From Aquila chrysaetos chrysaetos (lineage: Eukaryota > Chordata > Aves > Accipitriformes > Accipitridae): a stretch of 64,000 bases of DNA. The stretch covers positions 14,572,698 through 14,636,697 of the forward strand of contig NC_044024.1 in the NCBI RefSeq assembly GCF_900496995.4, read 5' to 3'. The translations under genes and the position numbers were made by a program. The notes under the pieces are model-generated. The model was not told where the DNA came from. It ran no database searches and saw only the letters and a program-made list of their open reading frames with translations. Within the stretch, counting starts at the first letter, position 1; each line of letters opens with the position of its first letter. Shown one piece after another: positions 24,501 to 38,715 of the stretch.

Positions 24501-27500
24501 ATATTTTTCCAGTGAATGATTGACCTTAGCATATCAGGGTCAGATAGAAAACTGGTCAAGAAGGCTATGTTGTTATATTCCAAGACATAGATAATACAAG
24601 CATCTGAGAGCATGTGTATTAATGTTGTACTTATACCAAATGGAAAACAAAAGAGAGGATGCTTTAAAAAAAAAATATTTCATTCTTTGAATTTTCCTTC
24701 TCTTTTAGACCGACTCATCTCAGTCCATTTGAACAGAAAAAAGATGAACAAAACTTGATGAGGCAAGGATCCCTGCAGAGACAAGGCGATTATGAAAAAA
24801 AGTAAAGTGAAAAAAACAGAATCAGAAGAGATTAAAGTAATTACTTCAACCAAATTGTCCAAATCGTATTTAGGCCTGATCCTACAACTTCTCACCTGCA
24901 GTAGGTCTCTGTGCTTTACACCACTTTGCAGGCATGCAAAAGGTAGTAGATTGAGGCATTCAGAAGATTTCTTCTCTTATCATCATGGTAAATGTCTGGA
25001 AGTGGTAGTGAGAGAACAGAGAGCACCAGTATCATAACTAAACATCTATATGTATAGGATAAAACTTGCAGTTAAATTTTTGCATTTTAATCAATTGTAC
25101 TTATTCATGAATACTGTTCGTATATAAATATATCTATTTATAAAACAGCAAACAAATGCTGTTTCCTTCCTTTCTTTTTAGTAAGACACCTATGAAAAAG
25201 TTACTTTTGATATGCATTTGTTATAGCAGATGGCAAGTATTATTATCCCTACACTTCTAACAGTTATAGAAAGGAAAAAAAGTCATATGTACATCAAACT
25301 GTGTTTTATTTTAAATATAAAGATAAAGAAAAAATTAATAAAATTAATCTGTTACCCCTTTTAGCAAAGGAAAATATTATCTTAAATCCAGTCATGTGAA
25401 GAACACAGAGCTATCAGGTTCTGCATTGTTAAAATGAATGTAAAAGAATTCCTTCGCACAGAACAAAATTACCATTAAACAAAATAACACTATGTCTGAA
25501 ATCAGGGCAACATCCCCAACAGCGCAAGTAGCTGCCTTGAAACTCAATGTTAAAGAAATGTGTAAGATTGCCCCTAAGTTCTGGAAAGATGATGTTTTTT
25601 TTAAAAATAGCCTGCTAATACAGCTTTTTAATATCTAGGGCTACTTGAGGCATTTGAATGATCTTTCTATTTGGCATTTTATTAATGTAAAAGCTCTTGG
25701 AGGGATAAAAATGTTTTGAAGTGGGGTGCTATTTTCATAAAATATAAGTCTGGCTGATAGGTCTAGAGGAATTTTTTCTCATATTCTATATAAAACATAC
25801 CATGGAATTTCACTAAAGGATTCTTGTATTAACGTGAAGTTGATACTGTTCACTGTGATAGAGTACTTTTTTTTAAGAAAGAGATGAAATAGGCTGAAAT
25901 TTAAGCAATTAAGGCTTTTCTTTTTTTTTTTTTTTTAGAAGAATGACCACTTTCTCTTCCTTAAGGTTTTAATACATCATAGACATTATGGATATTATTC
26001 TCAGAGACATAATTCTTATCTTGTTTACCACAAGATGAACAATAGGTAATGTCACTTAAATACTTGGTTTTCTACCAGTGATATCGAATTCGTTTTGTTA
26101 TCACTATCGTAGTTCCCCAATATCTTGCAACACGTGAGACTGGGTCCAAAACAATAACCATGTTCACCCAGTGCTGGGACCAGAGCTAGTATGTCGATAC
26201 AAACCTGTGCTATTCTATATAAATTTGCCAGTTTGGGCTGCCACAGACTTCTTCATGCCTACTCTTTTGTGGGAAACATGGACTGTATGAACCTTTCCCA
26301 GGGACTAGAGTTAATGCATAAACCAGACTTTTGACAGTGACTGTACTCTCTGCTGGCGTGGACACCAAAATTAGATCTGGCAAGACATCCATGGCAGCTG
26401 AAGTTTGGATTTCAATTCATGAGCTTCTCTACTCTCAGCCACGCCGAGATGACTGGTATGTATTTTTTGAACCCAGTCAGGACATACTAACGCTCTTGCA
26501 TCTGGCAGGTGAAGAGGAGGCATTGGTGATGTAAGTGGAAAATAGCCCAGAGCAGGCTTCTGATGCCCAGAGACATGGGAATACCACTCCAGGTACCAAA
26601 ATGAATCTACCATAAACTTTCATTGACACTTATAAATCAACAGCAGTGCAGTGTAATTTGGTTCAGTGTGTTTCTTTTCCCAAAACAACAAAAGAAAGTT
26701 TGGTAGAAACAGTCTATGACACAATTAACATTTCAGAAGACTGGTAACATTAAAGGGCTTTGTATTTTTATTGGCTAAACAAACAAAAGATTCCCTTTGG
26801 GCTTCATGGGAGCTCTGGGTTATCAGTCCAAAGCTGAGTTAAATTAGAAGTGATTGGGAGCTGTTACCATCTGTTGAGTGTGTGGTGGCTTGTGCTACGT
26901 GAGTTAATATATTTTAGCAGACAGATGGGCAGAAATGTGCAGGCCTTAGTCATTCAGCACCCTTGTTAGCAATCTGAATAGAGAGATCAGGAACATGGAA
27001 GGCATAGGAGTGAATTTCTTTTTAATTCCATGACAAAGTCCTCTGCATCATGCTTTTGGCCTTTTTCAAGGATGTTTCTACAGCTGCTTCCTCTGTTATA
27101 TATATTGTGTGGTTAAGAAAAGCTTTGTTCTTTCCAGGTGCTGTCAATCTTGGTCCTTTCTCTTGCTCTAAAATAAAATTTAAAAAAAAAAACCAAACCA
27201 CATTTCTGTTCATGCCTTCAGGTGTTAAAACCCACACAATTTTTTTTCATGGACTGAATGTCACAGCAGTTAAATGATGATGATCTGAAAGAACACTGCC
27301 ATATCAACTATGATTTAACTCTCTCTCTCTTTTCCTTCTTTCCTCCTACCCAACACAGCTTTCCAGGTCTAAAGTCACCAATTCTCCTACCATGCAAAAC
27401 AAACCCAAACTGTACTGACAAGGAAACTATTGTTTAATGGACAACTGCACTGAAAATTAATGTATTTCTTGTAAAGACTGCTTCATTGTAAGGAACATTA

Positions 27501-30500
27501 TCTATCTTACTTTACACTCAGAAAAATCTCTTTCCTATACTAGATAGTCTAAAGAAAAGGAACTGTTTTAAGCAAGAACAAAGGAAAAAGTAATAGAGCA
27601 CTGCACAGGGATTAAGGAGGCACCAGTGCAGTTTTGTAGTTAACCTCAGATTTTGTGTGCTGCTTTCCTCTCTGTGCCTCAGTTTCCCCACCTACAATTG
27701 GCAATCTTTAATCCACACAAGCCCTTATCACATTCCCAGAGCCAATGCCATATCTTTCGGGTTTCCAAACATCTTTTTCTTATCAGTTACTTGTATTTTG
27801 TCATGCCTCAAATTAGACAGTAAGATTTTGGAGCAAGAAGATTACCTTTTAATCTTCAAAACATTTACTACATTTTCAGAAATACATATATATAGTTTCA
27901 TAAAAAATTCTACATCAGAGAAATGTCAAGGTTGTGAAATCAGTCACTCAACATTATGAAATGCCAGCATAAAGGCTTCACATGCCCTCTGCATATCCGT
28001 ATTTTTTAATGAAGTCCAGCTTTCCTGGATCCTGTGTCTGTATTTCAGTAAGACCAGAAAATGTGGTCTCTTTCTGAAATCCTTCTTAATTGCTCATCCT
28101 GAAAGTGTATATAGTAGGTGTACCAAAACCCAAACATGATAAGAGTAATTGCAGCACTATGCATAAAACAAGGGCACAGCTTTAGTAGTTCCTTACAAAA
28201 TTTTCACATGGAAATTGGCTCTGTATTTCTGACCAAAACAAGTATTAATGCAGTGCAGTCAGAAGAAAATATGCCACATAACCAATGTACCAGACCTTAG
28301 AACTGGAGCTACAGAACCTTTTAATATATCTAAAAGAAAAGATTTCTTTCATTATAATTTTGAGATTAATATATCTTACTGAATGACCAGCATAAATAAT
28401 GCATAAAATGTCTCTTGTCTACCAGTTCAGCAAGGTAATACAAAATAATCTGCAAATTTTAAAACTGACAGAGGACCCTGGGCTAATGGTCTTAAAGTCC
28501 CTCTGAAGACTCTTCTTTCTTTCTGGGAGGTGGGCAACAGAAAGCAGAAGATGAGGAGGAACTTTAGTAGAACAGGGTGCAGGCATTGGTTTAATAGCTT
28601 TAAAAGGTGCATAGCTTTATAGTGAATACTGATTTTGACTCTGGTGAGACTCTAACTCTGCACACGTTCAAGAAAGTACGACATGATGTAGCACTCATGC
28701 AGGTGACAGATGAATGAACTAATGCCCCATCATGGTGCTCAGAGCTCATGAAATAACTGTCTTTCATCTGAAATCTAAAACAAAAGCACAGACTGGTTAT
28801 GCGCTTTAATCTCAATAGTACTTGTCTCTAAGGAAAAGCTTTAGTCCATAAAGCTCAAGCCAGATTCCACTCCGAGTAATTATATTCTGCCCACAGTAAT
28901 TATGTTCCCTTTGCAGTTTCACATGGAACTAATGTCAACCCACTTGCTACACTGAACTATCTTATTGCTGTGCAATTGCTGTGAGTAGCAGAAGAGTCGC
29001 TGGAGTGGGAGAGGTAACCTGGGGCCAGAGACAGCTGCTGTGCATGGTGACTGCGTGGTGGCAAACCATTCCCTGCCAACCGACCCAGAGCCTGTACTGT
29101 GGCAGGACACACTGCTGAAGGAAGGGTTATAGTACCTGAGCCCACAATAAGTCTTCTTTGGAGATAATTCAACTTAGAGATACCTCACTAAGTGCTGTGG
29201 GATCTTACAGAAAGAAAGGCACTATGTACAAAGTGTAATGAGGTCAGTAGTTACACATTAAATGTAGCAGCAGACTCCTTTGTTGTACAGAGCAATAAGA
29301 CACACGGCACTAAATACACAGAAAGCTTGAAAATACACCAAAATGGCAGTGCCTTCTCTATTCTTAATGTGGGCTTCCCTTGTCATTAAAGGCTTAGACC
29401 AGCAGCGATTGAAGTTAATGGATGTTTTTCTATGGACTTCGGCAGTTATCAGAGCAACCTTAAGCACTGTCATTCTGCCTCATGAATTTAGTATAGTCTG
29501 AAAAAGGCTCAGCCAAAGCATTGCATCAATATGAAATTCAGAAAGTGCATTAAATGTAAGCTCTAAAAGGACGTTACTGTTACGCTTTAGCTGTGGAAAC
29601 TGAATGACTGGACAGTCTAAGTATGGGTTAATAGAACTGCATGTGCAACAAGCAACACTTCTGCCTTCCACAAAGAAAAAATAGCACCTGTTCTGCAGAC
29701 ATTTCCTGAGTGAGGAGGTTTTTAAATTTCATAAAGAGAAGAAATCTTTCACTCAGAAAATGATCGGGTTCCTGTAATAAGGACTTCCTAAATATCACTT
29801 TGTAAAATGCAGCAATGACTGGCCTGTTGCAAAGTAATCTATGAGCTCCTTCCAGTGCTTTTCTGAACAGCATTTGGACACAAATCATGTAGACGATCCG
29901 TGTTTTAAGGACACGCTGAATGCATCGGTTCACTCACTATTACTTCTAACTCAATAACTCTGTCCTCCTCTTTTTCATGTTCCTCAACAGATTATGTCAA
30001 TTCTCTCACAGATATCTATCTTGCTTTTACAACTCTGATTGTTGCTTAGAGTCCTGTCTACCTAACTACTAGTTACTCAGAAAAAATGCTCTGCACTATC
30101 TTTCACTAAGCACTGGAATTTTTTGGTTTATCCTTGAAAAACCCTATAGGACTTCACCTAAAATTATGTAAATAAATATATATAACAACCTTGAATTGAA
30201 TCATTAACTGTCTGTAACTGATTTTCTACAATTAAAATATTTTCCTTTCTCTGTTCATTATGTCCAGTTTGCTATGTCTGACCAATTGTAATATTCTGTT
30301 TTGTTCCTGTTTTTTCAGTGCTTGCTGCAAGCTGAGGCTGTTTTGAGTATTCAATATGTAAATAGCCTGACCGAATTCAGTGGGGCCCAAGTATTCAGAC
30401 ATAAACCCATGGTTTAGCACTTCCTTGGTCCAAGTGCTCTTCCTGTATGTATTTAATACATCAACAAAGGTTTTCATTAGCTTTTGTCCCAAGGTATTTT

Positions 30501-33500
30501 TGCTGCTAATGAACACAGGTCTACTTCTGTCTATTGTGTTGGTGGGATCTAAGAATAAAATCTAATTTTAGTAGTACAAGATAACAAGAGACAGAAATCA
30601 GCCAAAGCTGAATAAGAAGCTGCGTAGTAGATACAAGTAAAAAAAAGAGATTAAAAAAAGAGAATCACATGAATCAGATCTGTTTGTTATTTCAGCAGCT
30701 GTCTCCAATTTACCACCATGAATAATAAATCAATCGCAAAAACTAAACAGTCAAGAATTTTTATTAAATAGTACATATCACGAGTTACTGAATATTAGCC
30801 TATTACAATTAATAGCCATTGTAAAACATTATAAAATGCCTCCGTAGACATTGCCCATTTTGGCTATATAGGAGCAGAGGAATTGAAAGATAATGCTTAT
30901 ATAATGATAATGCATTATATCAAGACATAAATGAATACATCTAAATAAACCATGCCCAGTCTTCTAAAGGAAGGAAAGCTCTTTCTTTTTGGTGCACAGT
31001 AGGGTCCATCCTAGCAAACTTCGTATATGAAGCACTTCCATGTTACCTGGAGTCCCCAAGCCAGGTTAACAATCTTGGCTGCCTCTTCCCCCACGGCCAC
31101 TCCTCAGCAGCTGGGACCGTCCTCTCGCTGGTACCCATTCATCTCCACGTGTGGCTGAACGTGCGCTGAACATTTCGTAAGTGACATGATCTGATTGAAA
31201 ACAAACCAGAGACTTGGGGAAAGTGTCGAAAACCCATTCCACAGACCCTCTTTAGCACACAACCACACAGTCCGGTTGAGGAGGTGGTAGGAAATACGCA
31301 AGAATTACTTTAAGCACCTCTGCCCTAAATGATTCACAACATGGAGATGCAGGCAGGGCCTTTCCTAAAACTTCACAGATCCCCCCTGCCCACTGTGTGC
31401 TGCGCTGCCCATCCTGCATTTGTCACAGTGCTGCATCCTGATGAAACTCCAACAGATCAAACTGGGAAATGAGAGCTAAACCGTGATAAAGGAGAGCAGG
31501 TATGATTTGACAAATTGTTTTCATTCAGCAGGAAAAGAATGGTATTCTTTGAGAAATGTTAATCATAACAAATTAACACAAACCCTCGTTTGGTCTGCTT
31601 TTCAAACTGAGGGCTTCGACACGTAAACAAGTCATTGCAGAGGAGGAACAACACAGCACAAGTGAGCTGCAAAGCAGCAGCTCACCATTTATTGTGAGGC
31701 AATGGACACTAGCTTATTCGTCTTCCCTCATTTTTCTCCTTTCGAACTTCTTCTAAATCACCAACTGGCTTCTTCCCCTTTTCCTCTTTCTGGTCCTGCT
31801 TCCTTTTCAAGGCTGTTAATACTCAGAGTAGCTGATCTGCTCTTCTGTCTTGCAGTGGGACTTTGATATTGGCTGCTGGGCCACGTTACTGCTGGCCTTT
31901 TAAATTACATGCTGCTCTGGGGCTGTGCGGGAAAAATTTGCATCTCCCATGGTTAACTTTCACAGTAGTTAAGAGCCTGTATTAAATTGGTCCATTTGCT
32001 ACTTTAAGTTTTGCATATGCCTTTAGCTAGCACTGCTTATAGATTCTTGTGATGTGACAGTAACAGGCAAGGAGGTGATCTGGTTTTCTTCTTCTTTAAA
32101 TGGTTTTAAATGAAGTTTTTTGTCCACAGGCACCAATGGTATGGGATGTATAGAACTCTCCTCATTTCCCAGCTCTGTTTGTCTCCAGGTTCTGTGGCCT
32201 GAGCCCCGAAGGTGAGTCTCGGTGCCCATAAGCTGATGGACACTCATCAGCTAATAGAATTTGAAGACAGAATATACATGTATTACTGAAATACATTGTG
32301 AATATAATCTCCATACAAGCCTCTTACAGCTTTCAACATCTGTTCTGTTGACTGACATTTTCCCCGATGCTGTATGTTTCACAAATAAATCCCTGAGTAG
32401 GTTATTAATGTAGAAGTGTAAGTGATGTCTTTTAATGCTGATTGTGTACTTTAAAAGGCTGCTTATATGAAGGAATGTTATTTCATATTTTAAAACCACT
32501 TGTTGGCCAAGAATATTTTGTGGTTTTTCCCTTACCTGAAAACACTAGCCCATACCTTTTATTGTTCATTTCCTGACCTCAGTCATTTTTGCTACTGTAG
32601 GGTGTTTCCAAGAAAAATCCTGACCTCGCTGAGCACACAGAAACTTTATATCGACTCCAGCATGGCCAGGGTTTGTTTCCAGCTTGATCTCCAGATTTTT
32701 TGTGACGTAGCGGTTTTGCAGTCAGTAATTGGATAAGCATCCATGTTGGATAAGCATTAGCCACATTAGTTATGTTTGCAATCCATATTAATTCTTAGAA
32801 AAGAGACACGATGTCAATAAAAAAAATAACCTGTTTGTGAAAAAGAAGTATACAATTCAGAAAAACCTTTTCCCATCAGAAGATTTTTCTTTGCTGATTA
32901 CTTACATTTAGGGACCGCCGCCAATGCATACAGGTCTTCTTATAGGACATGTTTCTGGCTGACCTTTTTTGACTGGTCCTTTAAATTCCATAACATCCAG
33001 AGAAGAGATTCTTAAAGTAGCTATTTTGCAACTGGTTTCTGCTTCTCCATTTCTGCCAGCAGGTAGGACATTTCTTCCAGTGTCTTTTCTTCCTTTTTCT
33101 ACTTCTGAAAGGGATGGCATATAACGAAAAGTGTCTTTCCATATAGCTGCATATTAAAGTGCTTAACATAAATTTTATGTTTAAAGTTATGAGAAAAAAA
33201 GGATTGTTTATTTTATGTATTAAAGTCACAAAACTTTTCAATGAAGGTTTTATTATAAGAAAGGTTTCCCAGCTGAAGTCCATCAGCTCTGGTAACAGAA
33301 CAAGCAAGCTGAAGTAAACACCTTAAATAACAGATTTTGTTTTGTGCCCTTTCCCAAAGCCTTAGTCCTCTGGTTCAATCATTGGACTTTTGCGTTTCAC
33401 GCCATTTCAGCTGTTTCCCAACTCTGTGAATGCTATGGCACACATGCCTGCAGGACTTGCTTAAAACAAATTTGTGTCTGCCCATCTTTGAGCAGTAGCT

Positions 33501-36500
33501 GTTTGAAGAGATGTAAGATAATTTTATCAAAAAAAGATGGATCTACTGTTTATTCACCCACAGGTTTACAACAAGCAGCAACTGCAGCCCAAATCACAAA
33601 AGACTGAATAAATCTGGTCTTAAGTAAACTTTGGCCTTTCCTGGGATAGCTGAGGAGAGTCAGTGGCTGGTTTGAGCAGGGTGTTCCTACCAGGCAGGCT
33701 GGGACAGGCCGGCTGCCTCAGCTGCGTGCTTTCCTTCCCACTGGAATAAACATGGAACCTGACTATCAGGCATGGAAAGAAAGAGAGATTTGCTCCTCTT
33801 CCAAAACAGCTCAAGCATTGTGATACACTGTCTCATGCTTTTACAACAAACAGGAGCCTTTTCCTAGATATGTTCGGCCAAACTCCCAATATTTTTATTT
33901 CCATCTCTCTAGCATTGTCCATTTACAAGGAGTTTAGGGTTGTGCCCAATTTCTATTGAGCAACTTTATAAAGGATTGGGGTACTTAAAATTTTTTCTGC
34001 CAGCCCTGGTGCATGATGCAGCATAGCACAAAATAACTCACATCCTTAGCTACCATTGCTGTCCTTAGAGAGAAGAGCAATCACTACCAGTAGGTGTTTT
34101 ATCCCTCCCAGCATCACCAATGCATTTATGCAGGAAGTATATATAGGCTGCGTCGAGTATTCACAAAACTGGAGATTATAACAGAATCTTTAGGGTCACA
34201 AACATGAGCTTTTTTTTGCAGCTAGGGAGCTACAAAATAACCTTTAAAAATAAGTGCATAAATGTTAACAGTTTGACCATAACCCCATATTTTCAGATGC
34301 TGAAGCTTGGAGTACAACATCAAACATTATGAGCTTCATGATAAAAATGCAAGACTTGGCAACACTGGAATTGTGGCAGCCCATTAAATTGTAGCATTTT
34401 ATAATCAGGCATCTGGCATTCTTAAATATCCCACCCCTAGGCCCTGAACACTTAAACCCCAGTGGCATCCCACAGACATGAAAGGGACTCTGCCGAGGCA
34501 TGATAGCCTGCCTGCACAGATCGCGTTACATGAGCATGGTAATGCTGAGGAAGAAGGTTAAATTAACTAGCTTGGACAGAGGCTGTGCCAGCACTGCCAC
34601 TGTATGGACTAGCCAGCATATGTCAAATCAAGACAATATTGGTCACTGAGCCACAAGGCCAGCTGCTCTGCATTCAGCACATCATCTATTTTACAAGGAT
34701 TAACAGCCCAGGATTACTAGAATGGCTGTTTGTAGGTATGTACTCACTAAATTGCAGCTCAGATAAAATTGCTGTTAACATTTGGCTTCCTAGCTTGTGT
34801 GTTTGTCAAAAAGCATCTTCATTAGATGGTCTAAAAGCAAAACCAGAATCTACAGCAATGAGGAATTTGACGGAAAATCCAGAGAAATTTTAAGAGATAA
34901 GGAGACTGAAATTAACCAAGTTTTAGTAACAGAAACTGTTCTTTACGTGTGTTTAAAAAGCTGTAAGTGCTTATCTCAAGATGCCTTTTTATTTGCTTTT
35001 TATTCTGTGGTAATTTTCACAACAGAGAAACGTAAGATTTGAAACTGTGCGTGCATGTGCATATAGCAGGTAAGATGCTCAGTGGGTACGAATCCCTGAT
35101 GTCAGTGGAGCTCTGCTGATACACCCCAGCTAAATGTCTGCTCTAATATGTCTCCAGACCATTCATGTGAGGAGGCTGCTTTTTGCTATTTGACCACAAA
35201 TGCCTACAGTTGCCTAGTGATGGCCTCCCAATGCAGGAGTCGGTGCCACGGAGGTACCCTCTGTGCATCTGCTCAAGCCTCTTCGGTTAACCCTTTCATT
35301 AGTACGACGGTGGTCAGACTATTACAGTGTTCGAGGCAAGAATTCAGTGGGATTTTAACTGGTTTAAGTACTTACAGACACAGAAAACGGGTAAAATAAT
35401 GTTGTGTGCTCCCTGAGTTCAGGTCATTGGCAACTTCTTGGGGTTTAAGAAGAGTCTTTTCCTCCAAAATAGTTTGTTCTGTAAGATATTTTATCATGAG
35501 GTTTCCCTGACATACATGGTGGGGGCCACCTCTGAAGGAAGGATAACAAACTCACTAGACCTTCAAGTATGATATAATATGACAATTCTGACATTTCTAT
35601 CAAATATTGAGTGGTGTGGGGCATGAAATGTGTACAGTTACCTCTCTTCTGTTCATTTATTCTTACTAATGGATCCTGCGGATAATGAATGCTTTAGCTC
35701 CTGTTTATAACAGATAAATGTTCTACAATAATGCCTCTCACTAAGAAAACATAATTTTAACTATGTAAGAGATTAAAAATAACTAGAGAAATATTGTGAC
35801 AGATGGCACCGCTCATGCTGCCTTAACATTTGGGCATGTTCTGTTTAATGTTTCTCTCATTCTCCTGATTCAGAACAGAAAATCCAATTAAATTGGGCAT
35901 GTTGTAACATTTCTGATATTTCTTTCTTGGTTTTTTTTCCTTCTTTTGCTGATGAAACCAGTGTGAATTTAATGCCCAGTTTAGATGAGGAATAGGAGGC
36001 CAGGGAAGTAATGTACTACGAGCAGACATAATGAAGGTTTTTCTGCCACACTGTGAACTACTGCAGAGGGGGCAGCATGTACTTCAGGCTCTGTGTTTTT
36101 TCAGTCCTCTACCTCTTGAGGAAATGCAGTGAGTTGTGTTAAATTCGTGCTGATTTTTCTTAGGAAATATGGCTAAGATTTCCTGAGGGGGAAAGAGCTA
36201 CATGGCACTGAATTTATGTACTATTTTCCTGTGATTTTCCCCATTTTGGAGGTCTTATGTCTGCCTCTTTGGAAAGTGCAGAGGACATGATAGCCCACGC
36301 CCAAATTTCTGTTCAAGCTGAGTTAAGCACAGAGAAGTCAGACAAAAAGAAGACCCAGGTGTGCCATCAGTAGACATGTTTTGACCATGTCTGTCAAAGG
36401 ATTCTAGTAGATGTGATGTTTAATTCCTTCCATCAACCTTAAAGTACTGCCTTTTCCTTTTCTTCTTTTCAACCCAATTTTAAGTGTCTGTTGGAAGAAG

Positions 36501-38600
36501 GAGAACATATCACAAAGCTCCATTTCAGTGTGCTATAGCTCTTGTTGTTGATGGGTCTAGACCCAGAGTCTTACCCTCTCAGAAATGTCTCCATTTCACA
36601 GGAGTGAGGCTACACCAGAGAGGCACCAAAGATTGGAAGGACACAGCGGCCACCACTGGTCTGCCTTTGGTCACTGCTCAGCTGTGAGCTGGGGGTCAGC
36701 AACCCAAAGTAGCTCTTAGGGCTCTTTGGAGAAACTCATCCTCTCAGTCTTTTTACTAAATTAATGCCTATTTCAGGCTGTTTTAACTATTCTAGGACTG
36801 TATCGCAGTCATCTTCTGGCAGTGCTTTGCTCTCTCTTAGATACCCACATTTCAGATTACATTTGAGATCTACAAACTTGCTCAAGATAAGCAGGGCCAA
36901 CCTGGCAGGGTTTTTTAAAAAAAACCCTAGTCCTGCTCTTTCTCAGTATGAAAAATGTTCTTCCCAATACATTTTCTATAGGTTCTTTCTTATAGGTTTT
37001 GGAAAGGGGATGGGTAGGAGGAATGTGAGTTCTTCCCACTCAGACTCGCAGGCTAGCACCAGACAAGTCTGCAGGTGGGAGCCCTGTGTTAGGGTTCTTA
37101 TATATCGCATTTTACTTCCATGTATCAGCTCTACTAAACCGGCTTTTCCATGGGCACGCTCATGTAATTCTTTCTCCTGCCATTGAACTCTCACTCCTTT
37201 GAACTAATCCCACAGGTGTCCAGAGAGCTACCAAAAGGAGTTAAGTCAATGCTTTCTCTAGCTGGTACCTCAATGCTGCAAAGTGGAAACCACCTCTCTG
37301 CTGAAGAGGGAGGAAAGTTCTCACTGTGATTCAGTCTGGTTGCATAAAGCAATCGCTTGCTGCCTGCACCTTTACCATATGGAGAAATTAAGAAAAATCT
37401 ACACATGCAATACAGCAAGGGTCTGTAATTAGTGCCGTTCCCTAGAGGCCCATGAACTGGCAATGCACAACTTCTCTCTCATACTCGAGTCCTCCAGGAT
37501 CAGCCTGAGGAAACAGGCAGTTAAAGGCTCTATGACCCAACTGCAGTTTTCCGTTGTGTGACAATCAGATACTCACCCTGAGGCAACAGCTGCATTTTTG
37601 AGCGAACTTTGCTACTGTAAAGTAACATCTGAAGACACTTTGGTCATTTCAATCATTTTTAAATGTTTTGTCTCTGCCATTCCCAGAGGAGAGTGAAATT
37701 TCATTCTCTTGTTTGAAGAAGAGAAAAAATATACAATAAATCATTTCCACAGGGAAGAAATAATCCTACATCTGTAACTTCAGCTCTGGTCCCTAAATGT
37801 GTCCAGCTCACTTTGAAAGAAAATAGTACTCAGCATGAGTGAGTCTCTTCTGATTGCTATTAAAACAGATACAACTGAACACTTGGTAACCGCATGAAAA
37901 CTAAATTAAAATTGTATTGTAACTGGGCCATCTTCAACTTTTATGCTTTTGCTATGTGCATTTATGCATGTATTCCTTAATAGACTGATAGCAGCACACC
38001 TCAGAAAACTCCTTTCTTACAACTTGCAACAACCAAAAGAAAAGGAGAGGAGCTAGGCTTAAAAAAGAGCCAGTTAAGTGTTTTCTTTTGCTATTGCTAT
38101 TGTAGAAATTCTTTTTTCTCCAGACTTCCAAGACATTTCTGTGACATCTCCATGCAGCAGTTTCTGTTTTATTCTATCAAATCAAATGAAAAGGCAACCT
38201 GCAGAAATCTAAAAATATATGGTCGCCCTCATATAAATATGAAATTATTTCAAGTGGGTATGAGCTGCTTTCATCCCTCTATCCCTCTATGAATTTTTAA
38301 TGTTTGCATTTTTGTTCCCTAGATTGCTTTTGGAGGAAGACGTAACGTATTTTTAAGATTATATAGCTGATTTCCTTGTGGGTTTGTCTGTTTGTTGCAT
38401 GGGTACCTTTCCTGGTGTTTTGGCAGGACTGGGTTTCTATAGCAGGAGAGGTTAATGATTTTTTTATAATGGCCACAAAGGAAGAGTGATGCATGAGCAG
38501 AGAGTCATAAAAGAAGATACAGGCACAAAAGGTCATGGGGCTATGATGTATCTCATAAAAGTCTAGGGAGGTAAGAAATCCTGTCTTCCTGCAGGGAAAC
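24501..38600. other. No gene recognised; AT-rich intergenic or intronic DNA
   Basis: Fourteen kb without a recognisable domain. Open frames are short and scattered over both strands. A minus-strand segment, about 33,103-32,908, starts at an acceptor-like ATATGCCATCCCTTTCAG and stays open for 65 codons, but two of its frames are open and no partner exon was found. A poly-T tract lies at about 25,919-25,936. Small tandem duplications such as ATCCCTCT near 38,275 are present. Confidence 0.5.
27640..27720 (+). repeat. Possible MIR SINE remnant
   Basis: CTCTGTGCCTCAGTTTCCCC near 27,670-27,690 is the best conserved block of the MIR 3' region, here followed by strongly decayed sequence. The call rests on this motif alone. 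Confidence 0.35.
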
Positions 38601-38604
38601 TGCA

Positions 38605-38715
38605 TAGAATCATAGATTCTTTTAGCTGCCAGGGCACACTGTTGGCTCATATTCGACTTGCCATCAACCTAAACCCCCAGGGTTTGCAAGGGGAAGGCAG
38701 GAAACAATCTCTGCC
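38605..38715 (-). mobile_element. Short CR1 LINE fragment with internal deletion
   Basis: Read on the minus strand, the piece encodes [10 protein letters not shown], a signature of the C-terminal part of CR1 ORF2. It ends within a few tens of bases in CTATGATTCTATG, the CR1 3' terminal repeat. In an intact element these two parts are several hundred bases apart, so this copy has lost the sequence between them. Confidence 0.6.
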
